Source: an uncultured Oscillospiraceae bacterium
GTDB taxonomy: Bacteria; Bacillota; Clostridia; Oscillospirales; Ruminococcaceae
NCBI GenBank assembly: GCA_910577365.1
Contig: CAJTMU010000007.1
Span: 6,463-70,462 of the forward strand
Direction: 5' to 3'
DNA: 64,000 nucleotides
Under the pieces are notes generated by a model. The model saw only the letters and a program-made list of their open reading frames with translations, ran no database searches and was not told the DNA's origin. The translations under genes and the position numbers were made by a program. Positions 33,577-43,400 of the stretch are shown here, in pieces (the stretch's first letter is position 1; each line of letters begins with the position of its first letter).

Positions 33577-35217
33577 TTACTCCACCGAAATTATGTAGTA
33601 ATACACGGGCTGCCCGCCGTTTACCGTCACAATTTCAACATCGTCGCTTATTTTGCCGCGCAGCGTTTCATATGCTGCCTCAGCGTCCTCGTCGGTCACG
33701 TCTGAGCCGTAGATAACGGTAACATAGCTGCTTGCGGAGGTCACAAGCCGTTTTGTCAGCTTCACAAGAGCCTTGGTAACGTCCTTTTCGGTGAACACTA
33801 TTTTTCCGTTATCCATAGCGAGTATCTCGCCCTGCTTTATCTTATGTCCGTCGTATTCGCTGTCGCGCACCGCATAGGTTATCTGTCCGCTTGCCACCCT
33901 GTCCAGCGCCTCGGTCATTTCGCTGCGGTTCGCTGCGAAATCCGCTTCGGGGTTGAACGCCATCATCGCGGTTATTCCCTGCGGTATAGTCCGCGACTGA
34001 AGAACGCACACGTTTCTGTCCGCGAGAGACACCGCCTGCTCCGCCGCCATAATGATGTTCTTGTTGTTCGGCAGCACAAACACGTTGTGGGCAGGAGTCT
34101 GTCCTATTGCCTCAAGGATATCCTCCGTGGAGGGGTTCATGGTCTGCCCGCCGCGCACTACATAGTCCGCGCCGAGGTCGGAGAACAGTGCTTCCAGCCC
34201 TGCGCCAGCGGCTACCGCGACAAATCCGATATCCTTTTCGGGAGGAACGGGCTGCCTGCGGTGCTTCTGCGCCGCCTTGTCCGCTTTGATGATATTGTTG
34301 TGCTGCTCGCGCATATTTTCTATCTTTACCTTGGTCAGCTCTCCGAATTTAAGCGCTTCCTCTATCGCCTTGCCTGGGTTGTTGGAGTGAACGTGAACCT
34401 TGATTATATCCTCATCGTCCACCACCACTACGCAGTCGCCGATAGTTTCAAGATATGCCCGCAGCGCGGTTGCGTCCCTCTGGGAGGTGCGGTTTATGAT
34501 AAACTCGGTGCAGTAGGCAAATTTTATCTCTTCCTCCGACGTTCCCGAAGCCGCCACAGCCGCGGGCGCAACGGGCTTGACATCGTCCTCCGCCGTTATC
34601 GCCTCTCCGCCGCTTATCACGGCGTACATCCCCTCAAGAATAACTATCAGTCCCTTGCCGCCTGCGTCTACCACGCCCGCCTTCTTAAGCGCGGGAAGCA
34701 GCTCGGGGGTCTTTTCAAGGGATTTTTCAGCCTCGGTTATATACGCCTTTAAAAACTCTGCCGCGTCCCCGTTTTCCTTGGCGAGCGAAGCGGTGTTCTC
34801 ATAGCCCTCGCGGGCAACGGTAAGGATAGTTCCTTCCGTGGGTTTCATAACGGATTTGTATGCCGCGTCCACGCCCAGCTTGAATGCCGCAGAAAGAGCC
34901 GCCGCGTCCGCAGTTTCTTTTCCAGCAAGACCCTTTGAAAGTCCCCTGAAAATAAGCGAGAGAATAACGCCCGAGTTGCCGCGCGCTCCGCGCAGCATAG
35001 CCGAGGCGGCAATCTTGGCGATATCGCCCGCGCCCGCACCGATAGAAGCGTTTTTAAGCTCCGCTGTTGCGTTTTTAATGGTCATGGACATATTCGTACC
35101 CGTGTCACCGTCGGGCACAGGGAACACGTTAAGCTCGTCCACAGCCTGCCTTTGCCTTGAAATGTTGTTCGCTCCCGAAATTATCGCGTCGCGCAGGAGC
35201 TTTCCCGTAATAATCAT
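33577..35217 (-). CDS. fakA: Fatty acid kinase catalytic subunit, DAK domain protein (YloV type)
   Basis: 546 residues. The N-terminal DhaL-like kinase domain (about 1-200) includes LNVFPVPDGDTGTNM, whose Asp residues bind Mg-ATP. The middle and C-terminal parts match the YloV/FakA extension that docks the FakB acyl carrier. It phosphorylates exogenous fatty acids for phospholipid synthesis. No fakB (DegV) is in the window. The start at 35217 is set by AAAGGA; the frame extends into the upstream hairpin region without a ribosome site. Its leader carries an inverted-repeat element (35238-35310). Confidence 0.9.
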   Translation of the reverse strand: MIITGKLLRDAIISGANNISRQRQAVDELNVFPVPDGDTGTNMSMTIKNATAELKNASIGAGAGDIAKIAASAMLRGARGNSGVILSLIFRGLSKGLAGKETADAAALSAAFKLGVDAAYKSVMKPTEGTILTVAREGYENTASLAKENGDAAEFLKAYITEAEKSLEKTPELLPALKKAGVVDAGGKGLIVILEGMYAVISGGEAITAEDDVKPVAPAAVAASGTSEEEIKFAYCTEFIINRTSQRDATALRAYLETIGDCVVVVDDEDIIKVHVHSNNPGKAIEEALKFGELTKVKIENMREQHNNIIKADKAAQKHRRQPVPPEKDIGFVAVAAGAGLEALFSDLGADYVVRGGQTMNPSTEDILEAIGQTPAHNVFVLPNNKNIIMAAEQAVSLADRNVCVLQSRTIPQGITAMMAFNPEADFAANRSEMTEALDRVASGQITYAVRDSEYDGHKIKQGEILAMDNGKIVFTEKDVTKALVKLTKRLVTSASSYVTVIYGSDVTDEDAEAAYETLRGKISDDVEIVTVNGGQPVYYYIISVE

Positions 35218-35237
35218 TGTATATCCTTTCTGATTTA

Positions 35238-35310
35238 AAAAATTTTCCGCGGTCCGCCCGAGCAGCACTCCGCTGAGCTTCGTGTCATTCGGACTCTCGC
35301 GGAAAATTTT
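35238..35310. repeat. Leader inverted repeat before fakA, copy E
   Basis: AAAATTTTCCGCG (35238-35250) and CGCGGAAAATTTT (35298-35310) are perfect 13-bp inverted arms. The right end on the minus strand, CGCGGAAAATTTTTTAAAT, resembles the right arms of copies C and D and again abuts a ribosome site. Confidence 0.6.
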
Positions 35311-35386
35311 CTGCGTTGGCTTGATATCGCACAATGCAATGTTGCTTTGCTGTGCGGATTAAGCGTCGCTTTTGCGGCGCAACTAT

Positions 35387-35743
35387 TTAAGTTCTTATGT
35401 CATCAACAAAAACATTGACCTTTTCAACAGAAATTCCTGTGCTTTCCTCAATTGCATATGTCACCTTGTTGATAATGCTGCGCACAACCGCGTTCATGTT
35501 TACTCCGTACATAAGCGATATGTGCAGGTCTATTACAAGCTTGTCTTTGCCGACCTTTACCGCCACGCCGCGCTCAAAGTCTTTCTTTTTTATTAAAGGA
35601 ATCGCCGCCATCAGCGTTTGCCGCGGACTGCTTATGTTCATGGACACTACTCCAAAGCAGCTTGTGACAGTGTTGCCGATAAGCGCCATTAAATAATCCT
35701 GCGTTATGGTGATTTTGCCGACATGATTCTGAACTATTATCAT
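35387..35743 (-). CDS. Asp23/Gls24 family envelope stress protein (YloU type)
   Basis: 118 residues. GKITITQDYLMALIGNTVTSCFGVVSMN and the DLHISLMYGVNM segment match the Asp23 family, cytosolic proteins linked to envelope stress and to fatty acid kinase. AAGGAG precedes the ATG at 35743. The position just before fakA and recG is the standard Firmicute arrangement and supports the call. Confidence 0.9.
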   Translation of the reverse strand: MIIVQNHVGKITITQDYLMALIGNTVTSCFGVVSMNISSPRQTLMAAIPLIKKKDFERGVAVKVGKDKLVIDLHISLMYGVNMNAVVRSIINKVTYAIEESTGISVEKVNVFVDDIRT

Positions 35744-35800
35744 CAGCCGTACTCCTTCCCAGTTGGGGTCAAGATGTCGGATAAGGGGCAAGCCCGCATT

Positions 35801-36664
35801 TCAGACATATTCCTCCGTTTTATGTAGTATATATTCGTCCCGAACGGCGGTGCAGACTGCGGTGAACAGCGTCGGAAACTCTCTTGTCGCCGCTGCCGCG
35901 TGTTCGGCATTCTCAAATATCCCGAACACCGCCGCTCCGCTTCCGGTAAGTGACGCGCCAAGCGCCCCTGCGTTCCGCAGTTTATCGGAGATGTCGGAGA
36001 GCCGTGGGTCACCGTACAATTCCTCAAAGACGTTGTACAAGGACCGCCAATATTCACCGCCTGACGCGGTAAACTCGCCCATCTTTCCCTTAACAGGCAG
36101 GGGAGCTTCATCGTATTTCTGGTACGCTTCCGCTGTGGAACAGGCGAAATTTGGCATTACGACCAAAAAAGTGCAATCCGCCATTGGCGGTGCTTCCGAA
36201 ATAATATCTCCTATACCGCGGCATATTTTCGTACCTCCGCAAAGGCAGAAAGGAACGTCCGCGCCGACCTCAGCCGCTATCTCAAGCAGCCTTTTGTTGC
36301 CAACAGCGTTTCCGCACAGCGTATTCAATCCTTTAAGAACAGCCGCTGCGTCGGTGCTGCCGCCGCCCATTCCCGCACCGCACGGTATACGCTTTTCTAT
36401 GGAGATATCCGCTCCGCCTCCCCTGGTTTCCTCAAAGAACAGCCGAGCCGCCTTATAGCAGATATTCCTCTCGTTTTGGGGAATTAACGGGTTCGAGCAG
36501 GTCACCGATATCCCACCGCTCTCATTAAGTGTGATTTTAACATAGTCTGCAAGGGAGACGCTCTGCATGACCGTTTCCAACAGATGGTAGCCGTCCGCGC
36601 GTCTGCCCGTTATGTCAAGGTAAAGATTGAGTTTCGCGTAAGCGGTAAGCGTTATCTCTCTCAT
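35801..36664 (-). CDS. ispE: 4-diphosphocytidyl-2-C-methyl-D-erythritol kinase
   Basis: 287 residues of the GHMP kinase superfamily. AYAKLNLYLDITGRR at the start and PCGAGMGGGSTDAAA, the ATP-binding loop, are both intact, and GSGAAVFG lies near the C-terminus. It performs the ATP-dependent phosphorylation step of the methylerythritol phosphate route to isoprenoids. The start overlaps the aminotransferase stop by 4 bp (ATGA type), so translation is coupled. Confidence 0.96.
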   Translation of the reverse strand: MREITLTAYAKLNLYLDITGRRADGYHLLETVMQSVSLADYVKITLNESGGISVTCSNPLIPQNERNICYKAARLFFEETRGGGADISIEKRIPCGAGMGGGSTDAAAVLKGLNTLCGNAVGNKRLLEIAAEVGADVPFCLCGGTKICRGIGDIISEAPPMADCTFLVVMPNFACSTAEAYQKYDEAPLPVKGKMGEFTASGGEYWRSLYNVFEELYGDPRLSDISDKLRNAGALGASLTGSGAAVFGIFENAEHAAAATREFPTLFTAVCTAVRDEYILHKTEEYV

Positions 36665-37836
36665 TTTTCAAGCTCCCCGATAAATTCCCCGATACGCGCC
36701 AAAGCAGTCTGCAAATGCTGAACGGAATATGCGTAGGATACTCTGACGTATCCCTCGCCGCTCTCGCCGAAAGCACTGCCGGGCACTACCGCCACCTTTT
36801 TGGTGTGAACCAGCTTCTCGCAGAATTCCTCACTGGACATACCCGTGGATTTTATACAAGGGAAAATATAGAATGCGCCCTCCGGTTCAAAGCAGGTAAG
36901 TCCCATATCGTTAAAACCCTTTACCACCAGTCTGCGGCGCATATCGTATTCTTCAATCATATGCTCCACGTCGTCGCGGCATCTTGTCATCGCGGCTATC
37001 GCGGCGTGCTGGCTGACGGTGGGGCTGCTCATTATGCAGTATTGGTGCAGCTTGAGTATTTGCTTCATTATCGGCTCGGGACCCGCCGCATAGCCCAGCC
37101 GCCAGCCCGTCATCGCGAATGCCTTTGAGAAGCCGCTTATCACTATCGTACGTTCTCTCATACCGTCTATTTCCGCTATTGAAACGTGTTTTTCGCCTCC
37201 GTAGGTCATTTCCGCGTAAATCTCGTCTGAAAGTATCACGATATCTGTTCCGCGGAGCACCTCTGCTATCTCCTCAAGGTCTTTGCGGCGCATAACCGCT
37301 CCCGTGGGATTGTTGGGGTAGGGGAGAATAAGCGCTTTTGTATGAGGCGTTATTTTTTCCATCAGCGCCTTTGCGGTAAGGCGGAAGTTGTTTTCCTGCT
37401 TTGTGACGATGGGAACGGGCTTTCCGCCGCACACCGAAACTATCGGCGAATAGCACACGAAACTCGGCTCCGGCACAAGCACCTCGTCGCCGTCATCTAC
37501 AAGCGCTCTTATCGCCATGTCGATGGCCTCCGAGCCGCCCACGGTAACGATTATCTCGCTGTCGGGGCAGTACTCGGTATGTATGAATTTGTGAAGATAC
37601 TCCGATATAACGCGGCGCAGCTCTATTAAACCCGCATTAGCCGTGTATGCGGTTCTGCCCTTTTCAAGTATGTTTATAGCCTCGCGACGGGCTGCCCATG
37701 GGGTTTTGAAGTCCGGTTCACCGATTGACAGGGAGATAACCCCCTGCACCTGCTGCGCGATATCAAAGAACCTGCGTATGCCCGACGGCTGGATATCCCG
37801 TATTTTTTGCGGGATTATGCTGTTATAATCTATCAC
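36661..37836 (-). CDS. Class I/II pyridoxal-phosphate aminotransferase
   Basis: 391 residues of aminotransferase fold-type I. SLSIGEPDF, PNNPTGAV and the PLP-lysine region SGFSKAFAMTGWRLGY are present. It belongs to the AspC/PatA-like group; the amino-acid substrate (aspartate, aromatic or diaminopimelate-related) is not determinable from sequence alone. It overlaps the upstream Lrp-type regulator by 4 bp, so it is a likely target or partner of that regulator in amino-acid balance. Confidence 0.9.
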   Translation of the reverse strand: MIDYNSIIPQKIRDIQPSGIRRFFDIAQQVQGVISLSIGEPDFKTPWAARREAINILEKGRTAYTANAGLIELRRVISEYLHKFIHTEYCPDSEIIVTVGGSEAIDMAIRALVDDGDEVLVPEPSFVCYSPIVSVCGGKPVPIVTKQENNFRLTAKALMEKITPHTKALILPYPNNPTGAVMRRKDLEEIAEVLRGTDIVILSDEIYAEMTYGGEKHVSIAEIDGMRERTIVISGFSKAFAMTGWRLGYAAGPEPIMKQILKLHQYCIMSSPTVSQHAAIAAMTRCRDDVEHMIEEYDMRRRLVVKGFNDMGLTCFEPEGAFYIFPCIKSTGMSSEEFCEKLVHTKKVAVVPGSAFGESGEGYVRVSYAYSVQHLQTALARIGEFIGELEK

Positions 37837-38312
37837 GGGGACACCATGCTCCTTTCGTCGAAATTGTCCTCGTTAAACAGGTGCTTCTTCTCCTTGTATC
37901 TTCTCAGAACAAAGTGAGTGGTGGTGGAAAGAACGCCGTCAAGCACCGCAAGCTGCTCCGAAACGAACAGCGCCACCTTGCGCAGACTTGTGCCGGTTAT
38001 CGTCACCGACAGATCGTAAGAGCCGCTCATTAAAAATACACTATCCACCTCGTCATATGCCATTATCGTGTGGGCGAGATCGTCATATCCCTGATCCTTA
38101 ATAGGAGTCACGCGTATTTCAATAATGGCAGTAACGCCTTTTTCGTCAGCCTTTTCCTCATTTATGATAGCCGAATAGCCCATAATTATTCCGTCGCTTT
38201 CAAGCTGCTTTATCTGCTTGGCAACCTCGTTTTCGGTTATCCCCAGCATTGCCGCCAGCTCAGCGTTGGTAAGGCGTGCGTTTTGTCTGAGTAGATCCAG
38301 GAGCTTATTCAT
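37833..38312 (-). CDS. Lrp/AsnC family transcriptional regulator
   Basis: 159 residues: an N-terminal winged helix-turn-helix (about 5-50, LTNAELAAMLGITENEVAKQ) and a C-terminal RAM/ACT-like ligand domain (about 60-140) that oligomerises and binds amino acids. First gene of the long leftward operon. A consensus promoter at 38363 precedes it, and autoregulation is usual for the family. Confidence 0.93.
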   Translation of the reverse strand: MNKLLDLLRQNARLTNAELAAMLGITENEVAKQIKQLESDGIIMGYSAIINEEKADEKGVTAIIEIRVTPIKDQGYDDLAHTIMAYDEVDSVFLMSGSYDLSVTITGTSLRKVALFVSEQLAVLDGVLSTTTHFVLRRYKEKKHLFNEDNFDERSMVSP

Positions 38313-38362
38313 AATTTTCCTCCGTTTCCGATGTTAAAATCTAAAAAAAATTCCTCTCCCTT

Positions 38363-38391
38363 ATTTTACCTCAAAATCATCGTTTTGTCAA
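38363..38391 (-). promoter_or_regulatory. Promoter for lrp-like operon
   Basis: On the minus strand TTGACA and TAAAAT are separated by 17 bp, about 50 bp before the start. Confidence 0.7.
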
Positions 38392-38421
38392 CCGTGTAAC
38401 GCAAGAAACCTTATTTATAGA

Positions 38422-38700
38422 TAATAATTTGTGTTAGAAGAGCTGAGCCGCCATGAATCAATTAAAAATCACGCAGTCATGGGCGCAGAAAGCAGGTGTA
38501 AAGTGACCGCCCGCACATGAATTTCCCGCAATTCGCCGTAAAGGCGCAGCCCGCAAAGCGGGCGGAGCTTTTACGGCGGCATAGCACAAACTACACTGAG
38601 TTTTGCACTAAACTCAGCGTAGTTTGCAGCGGTGCGGGAAATTCTTTTAAATAATCAGCCTTATGTCATCATTTCTTAAAAGCATTTCTGCCTTTTGTCA
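38422..38700. repeat. Intergenic inverted-repeat element, copy B
   Basis: Near-complete match to the 15212-15488 element, in the same orientation. Arms GAATTTCCCGCA and TGCGGGAAATTC, the inner CCCGC/GCGGG hairpin and the central AAACTACRCTGAGTTTTG stem are kept; the central stem is slightly imperfect here. The copy lies between the lrp-like promoter and the promoter of the ACT gene; 38701-38858 is AT-rich with nothing else seen. Confidence 0.75.
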
Positions 38701-38858
38701 ATATAATAAAGTTTTTAACAGCATTGCATAATATATTGGTTTTACACATGTTGTCCATTCAATGTAAAGTGTTTTGTAGTTATTTGCCATAAAATGACCG
38801 AATGCCGCAAATTATTTTATTGTTTTATCACAAAATTTCAAATTTGTTCTTCAATAGA

Positions 38859-38887
38859 TTTACTTTTCAAGCTTTTTTTAGTATAAT
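38859..38887 (+). promoter_or_regulatory. Promoter for ACT protein/UPF0210 unit
   Basis: TTTACT and TATAAT are separated by 17 bp, 56 bp upstream of the ATG at 38943. Confidence 0.65.
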
Positions 38888-38942
38888 AAATAAGAAAAGA
38901 TAAATAAGCGGCGGGCTTATGTCCGCAGAACTGGAGGAATCA

Positions 38943-39212
38943 ATGAGAGCGGTTGTTGCTGTTATAGGTAAGGATACGGTCGGGATACTGGCTAAGGTCA
39001 GCGGAATATGTGCAGAGTACGGGGCGAACGTTATGGATGTGACCCAGACCATCATGCAGGATTTGTTTGCCATGACTATGCTGATAGAGATATCTAAGAT
39101 TTCCATCGACTACATTGACTTGGCGGAGAAGCTGAAGAACGCGGGTAAGGAAATGGGACTTCAGGTACACGTTATGCATGAGGATATCTTTAATTCCATG
39201 CACAAAATATAA
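38943..39212 (+). CDS. ACT domain protein (UPF0237 type)
   Basis: 89 residues forming one ACT domain: RAVVAVIGKDTVGILAKVSG, then ANVMDVTQTIMQDLFAMTM. ACT domains bind amino acids as regulators. The next gene encodes a UPF0210 protein 15 bp later, the usual pairing for this family, suggesting a two-part sensor or enzyme. GGAGG sets the ATG; an upstream start 24 bp earlier overlaps the ribosome site. Confidence 0.93.
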   Translation: MRAVVAVIGKDTVGILAKVSGICAEYGANVMDVTQTIMQDLFAMTMLIEISKISIDYIDLAEKLKNAGKEMGLQVHVMHEDIFNSMHKI

Positions 39213-39227
39213 GGGAGATTGTCGGAA

Positions 39228-40583
39228 ATGCTTAATACAGGCGATATACTTGAAACGATAAAGATGATACAGGAAGAGAATCTGGATATCCGTACCATAA
39301 CCATGGGTATTTCTCTTCTTGACTGCATCGACAGCGATATTGACGCTGCCTGCGGCAAAATCTACGAAAAGATGATGCGCAGGGCGGAAAATCTTGTTAA
39401 AACGGGCGAGGACATTGAAAAGCAATACGGAATACCGATTATAAACAAGCGTATTTCCGTTACCCCAATAGCCATGGTTTCCGCTGCAACGAAGCAAAGT
39501 CCCGTAAAATTTGCCAAGACACTTCAGCGTGTGGCGGAGGGAACGGGTGTAAACTATGTCGGGGGTTATTCTGCGCTGGTGCACAAGGGTTTCTCGGCGG
39601 GCGACAGGGAGCTTATCGAATCTATTCCCGAAGCGCTTGCCGAAACGACCAACGTATGCTCCTCGGTGAATATCGGCTCGACAAAGGCGGGCATAAACAT
39701 GGACGCTGTTGCTATGATGGGACGCACCATTATGAATGCGGCGGAAGCTACCAAGGACGATCACTGCTTCGGAGCGGCAAAGATAGTGGTATTTTGCAAC
39801 GCTCCCGAGGATAATCCTTTCATGGCGGGGGCTTTCCACGGGGTTGGCGAGTACGACACAGAGATAAATGTGGGAGTGTCGGGTCCCGGGGTAGTGCGCG
39901 CGGCGCTCGAAAAGCACCCCGATGCGAACATAAGCGAAATAGCGGACGTTATCAAAAAGACTGCGTTCAAGATAACCCGCATGGGTCAGCTTGTCGGCAC
40001 TGAGGCTTCAAAGCGGTTGGGCGTACCATTCGGAATTGTGGATCTTTCGCTCGCGCCTACTCCCGCGGTAGGTGATTCGGTGGCGCATATTCTGGAGGAG
40101 ATAGGGCTGGAGAGCTGCGGCACTCATGGAACTACCGCCTGCCTTGCCATGCTCAATGACGCGGTCAAGAAGGGCGGCGTTATGGCTTCCTCGCACGTAG
40201 GTGGGCTTTCTGGAGCGTTTATTCCCGTTTCCGAGGACGCGGGCATGATAGACGCGGCTGTGTGCGGCTCGCTCTCGCTGGATAAGCTTGAGGCAATGAC
40301 GGCGGTATGCTCCGTTGGGCTGGATATGATAGTTATCCCCGGGGATACTCCCGTGGATACCATTTCCGCGATAATAGCGGACGAGGCGGCTATTGGAATG
40401 GTTAATTCCAAGACCACGGCGGTGCGCGTTATTCCCGCCATTGGCATGAAAGAGGGCGAAATGCTGGAGTTCGGCGGGCTGTTCGGCAGCGGACCTGTCA
40501 TGAGTGTGAATAAGTATTCCTCCTCCAAGTTTATCAGCCGCGGCGGACGTATTCCCGCACCTCTTCAGAGCCTGAAAAACTGA
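39228..40583 (+). CDS. UPF0210 (PFL/DUF711) family protein
   Basis: 451 residues of UPF0210, distantly related to pyruvate formate-lyase folds but without a glycyl-radical motif. Recognisable patterns are [44 protein letters not shown] and [18 protein letters not shown]. The biochemical role is unknown. It is cotranscribed with the ACT gene. GGGAG precedes ATG at 39228 by 10 bp; TTG at 39219 is too close to the site to be used. Confidence 0.92.
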   Translation: MLNTGDILETIKMIQEENLDIRTITMGISLLDCIDSDIDAACGKIYEKMMRRAENLVKTGEDIEKQYGIPIINKRISVTPIAMVSAATKQSPVKFAKTLQRVAEGTGVNYVGGYSALVHKGFSAGDRELIESIPEALAETTNVCSSVNIGSTKAGINMDAVAMMGRTIMNAAEATKDDHCFGAAKIVVFCNAPEDNPFMAGAFHGVGEYDTEINVGVSGPGVVRAALEKHPDANISEIADVIKKTAFKITRMGQLVGTEASKRLGVPFGIVDLSLAPTPAVGDSVAHILEEIGLESCGTHGTTACLAMLNDAVKKGGVMASSHVGGLSGAFIPVSEDAGMIDAAVCGSLSLDKLEAMTAVCSVGLDMIVIPGDTPVDTISAIIADEAAIGMVNSKTTAVRVIPAIGMKEGEMLEFGGLFGSGPVMSVNKYSSSKFISRGGRIPAPLQSLKN

Positions 40584-40596
40584 TAAGCAGAATATC

Positions 40597-41142
40597 ATGA
40601 AGAATATGTTGAAAGAGGAAAAGACACGCGTTATTGTGTTTTCGGCAGTATCGCTGCTTTCGGTAATTTTGGTGGTATGGCTTTCATGGGGTATATGCGA
40701 TATGACAGCTGTATCTCCCATTGACTATGACAACATCGGGGAGATTTATGTAGACGGAGCCGATTTCACAAGCTGCGCCATGCTCGGAGCGGGCTTGGTT
40801 AACGGTCTGATGCTGATGATATATTTCGGGGCGGCGGTGATATACGCTCTTCTCGCAGCGGTAGGAGCGGCTCTGTCGGGTGTTCTTTTAAGAGTTGTCA
40901 TGCTGAGGCGCGCGGCGAATATCGGCGCGGCGGAGCTTTCGCTTACGCGAAGGATATTCATTGCAGTTTCAATAACTCAGGCAGTCGTACCCGCAATTAT
41001 TGCAACAGGTTATATTATTGTGAGCGGAAGCCCATTTGGGCTTATTAGCTTGCTGATGTGCTGGCAGTATCCGCTGTTTATGGGGCTTATCTACATAAAA
41101 AAGCTGAAAGGGCTTGCGCATCTGCAAGCTGAGATAGAATAA
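40597..41142 (+). CDS. Hypothetical four-helix membrane protein
   Basis: 181 residues with four predicted transmembrane stretches (about 12-33, 63-100 as two, 125-150) and a short end helix. No catalytic motif or family recognised. It starts 13 bp after the UPF0210 gene with a weak ribosome site and could be the last member of that unit. Confidence 0.7.
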   Translation: MKNMLKEEKTRVIVFSAVSLLSVILVVWLSWGICDMTAVSPIDYDNIGEIYVDGADFTSCAMLGAGLVNGLMLMIYFGAAVIYALLAAVGAALSGVLLRVVMLRRAANIGAAELSLTRRIFIAVSITQAVVPAIIATGYIIVSGSPFGLISLLMCWQYPLFMGLIYIKKLKGLAHLQAEIE

Positions 41143-41214
41143 GTAGTTTTTAATCGTTTGTTTGGTGACGAAATTTTTGAGGGTGTTGTTTTTAAGCAGG
41201 GGAAGTGAAATGCT

Positions 41215-41832
41215 ATGATTTTTATAAACCAGTTAATAAGCGCGATTATACAGATAATAATACTTACAGTAATACCGTTTATCTTTTATTTGATTACACA
41301 TAGGTCTGCAAAAGGTTTTTGGAAATGGTTGGGTTTCACTCGGGCTGAAAAGATTCCGTTAAAAAATGTGGTTGCAATATTTTTTGGATTTCTTGCCGTC
41401 GTGTTTATACCATATATTTGGTTATACAATGACGGAGCTTTGTCATATACAGGATTTACAATAGATTCCTATAAAGAAAGCGGGTGGAGCTTACAAACCA
41501 TAGCAACCGTTTTGGTTTGGGCGATTATACAAACATCACTTTCGGAGGAAATTTTCTTCAGAGGTTTTTTAGGTAAAAGACTCAGCCATAAGTTTGGTTG
41601 GAAGATTGGTACAAGTGTGCAGGCAATAATATTTGGTTCTTTACATATCATGTCTGTTTGGGGGCATGGGATTTTACCGGCTGTTATTGTGTTCATGCTT
41701 ACAGGTGGGATCGGTTTTATGCTGGGGTGGCTTTCAATGAGAAAAGCGGACGAAAGCATTATTTACGGATGGTCGATACACGCAATGGTAAATATTGTTT
41801 CTTCAATTATTGTTTTCACGTTTTTGCTTTAA
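41215..41832 (+). CDS. CPBP-family intramembrane metalloprotease (Abi/CAAX type)
   Basis: 205 residues, mostly hydrophobic helices. The three family motifs are present: SEEIFFRGFLG (EExxxR), SLHIMS and SIHAMVN, whose Glu and His residues would coordinate the metal. Such proteins are prenyl-protein proteases or immunity proteins against bacteriocins. The codon use is distinctly more A/T-rich than its neighbours, which suggests acquisition. No bacteriocin or immunity partner is adjacent. Confidence 0.9.
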   Translation: MIFINQLISAIIQIIILTVIPFIFYLITHRSAKGFWKWLGFTRAEKIPLKNVVAIFFGFLAVVFIPYIWLYNDGALSYTGFTIDSYKESGWSLQTIATVLVWAIIQTSLSEEIFFRGFLGKRLSHKFGWKIGTSVQAIIFGSLHIMSVWGHGILPAVIVFMLTGGIGFMLGWLSMRKADESIIYGWSIHAMVNIVSSIIVFTFLL

Positions 41833-41979
41833 AAATCCACGTATTGAAGTATTTGTTGATTATCAGTGCATTTTTACAGAATTTTTATAAAGAAATGAAT
41901 TGTATTAATAAACTTGCAAATCTAAATTGTATAATATTAAGCATAAGATGTCTATATAGATATTTATGGAGGTAACGCT

Positions 41980-42783
41980 ATGAGTAATAAGCAGAACAAC
42001 GCAGACCGTTTTTTAGGCTTCGCGGATATCTATGAAAACGCCCGCCCGAAAGTTCCTCTATATCCCATCGAGGTCATCTGCCGATACTTGGGCAAAGCCC
42101 CGAGGGTTGTCGTTGATATGGGGTGTGGTACCGGACTTTCGACCGAAATATGGCAGGACGTTGCGGAGAAAATAATAGGCATAGAGCCGAGCGACGATAT
42201 GCGCGGTATCGCCGAGAAAAAGTCCAACGAAAATGTGAGCTTTATAAAAGCCTTTTCGGACAGCACGGGGCTGGAGGACGAATGCGCCGACGTGGTAGTA
42301 TGCTCTCAGTCCTTCCATTGGATGGAGCCGCGCTCCACGCTGAAAGAGATAAACCGAATTTTGAATAACAACGGTATTTTTGCGACGATAGACTGCGATT
42401 GGCCGCCCGTAACAAAATGGGAAGCTGAAAAGGCTTATGCGCGGCTGTATGACAGGGTAAAGGAGATAGAAGTTCAAGTCCCCGAGATAAGGGAGAGTTT
42501 TATACGCTATTCAAAAGACAAGCATCTTGAAAATATCATAAAAAGCGGGTATTTTGTGTACGCACGCGAGCTGCTGTTCTCGAACACAGAAGCCTGCACT
42601 AAGGAGCGTTTCTGTAATATTATTTTAAGTCAGGGGAGCACACAGGCTATTTTGAAAAAATGCCCCGAGCTTATTGAAAAGCAGCTTGCGGAGTTTAAAG
42701 AAGCTATAAATTTCTGCTTTGGCGATGAGCCTTTTGATATTGAATTTTGTTACAGAATGAGAATCGGGGTAAAGCATATTTAA
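41980..42783 (+). CDS. Class I SAM-dependent methyltransferase
   Basis: 267 residues. Motif I VVDMGCGTGLSTEIW, an acidic motif II region (IGIEPSDDM) and VVVCSQSFHWMEP define a Rossmann methyltransferase of the small-molecule group. The substrate is unknown. GGAGG precedes the ATG. An AT-rich leader separates it from the CPBP gene. Confidence 0.87.
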   Translation: MSNKQNNADRFLGFADIYENARPKVPLYPIEVICRYLGKAPRVVVDMGCGTGLSTEIWQDVAEKIIGIEPSDDMRGIAEKKSNENVSFIKAFSDSTGLEDECADVVVCSQSFHWMEPRSTLKEINRILNNNGIFATIDCDWPPVTKWEAEKAYARLYDRVKEIEVQVPEIRESFIRYSKDKHLENIIKSGYFVYARELLFSNTEACTKERFCNIILSQGSTQAILKKCPELIEKQLAEFKEAINFCFGDEPFDIEFCYRMRIGVKHI

Positions 42784-42856
42784 GTAAAGACAGTTGATTT
42801 GTCAAGCGGATAATAAATAGTCGCTGAGCGGCATAAAATGCGGATAACTTCAAGTC

Positions 42857-42884
42857 TTGACAATTGGGTAAAATATGATATAAT
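42857..42884 (+). promoter_or_regulatory. Promoter for RidA gene (twin of 43372)
   Basis: TTGACA and TATAAT are separated by 16 bp. The surrounding block CAAGTCTTGACAATYGGGTA is repeated almost exactly at 43366-43384. Confidence 0.75.
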
Positions 42885-42960
42885 TTTCCTTAACAACGGC
42901 TCGGCGGCGAATATGCGGTAACAATGAGTCATAAACCAAAATTTACGGAGGCAGACAAAA

Positions 42961-43320
42961 ATGATTGAAAGATATGATGTAAACGAGGAATGGGCACATA
43001 CGGGTATAATCAAAGCGGGAGATTTTTGTTTTTTAAGTTATTGCGTCGGAAATATAGGTGGAACTATTGAACAGCAAATCAACGGTGCGTTTGACGAGAT
43101 GGAAAATAGACTGGCAAAATTAGGTCTTACACTTGAAAATGTTGTGCAAATGGATTGCTTGTTCAGAGATGTGTGGAATATTCCCGTTATGGAAAAAGTG
43201 ATAAGGGAAAGATTTAATGGAAAATATCCTGTCCGTAAATCCATTCAGACTAATTTTGCGCATATGGGCGGGGAAAACGGTCTGTTGTTTCAGGCTGATG
43301 CGGTAGCTTATTGCGGCTAA
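42961..43320 (+). CDS. RidA/YjgF/UK114 family protein
   Basis: 119 residues of the Rid superfamily (reactive enamine/imine deaminases). GAFDEMENRLAKLGLTLENVVQM and FNGKYPVRKSIQTNF match the core; the catalytic Arg position is filled by RKS near residue 101. Family members protect PLP enzymes by hydrolysing 2-aminoacrylate, but subclass substrates vary. GGAGG precedes the ATG. Transcribed from its own promoter. Confidence 0.85.
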   Translation: MIERYDVNEEWAHTGIIKAGDFCFLSYCVGNIGGTIEQQINGAFDEMENRLAKLGLTLENVVQMDCLFRDVWNIPVMEKVIRERFNGKYPVRKSIQTNFAHMGGENGLLFQADAVAYCG

Positions 43321-43371
43321 TTGTTTTTATCGCTGCGCAGCACATAAGGCGGTGACAATGAACTCCAAGTC

Positions 43372-43400
43372 TTGACAATCGGGTAAAAATATGATATAAT
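43372..43400 (+). promoter_or_regulatory. Promoter for carbonic anhydrase gene
   Basis: TTGACA and TATAAT are separated by 17 bp. Duplicate of the promoter block before the RidA gene. Confidence 0.75.

Noticed and set aside
33844..34752. 302-codon frame antisense to fakA
   Set aside because: Shadow of the DAK-domain gene; no ribosome site and unnatural Arg/His/Tyr-rich composition.
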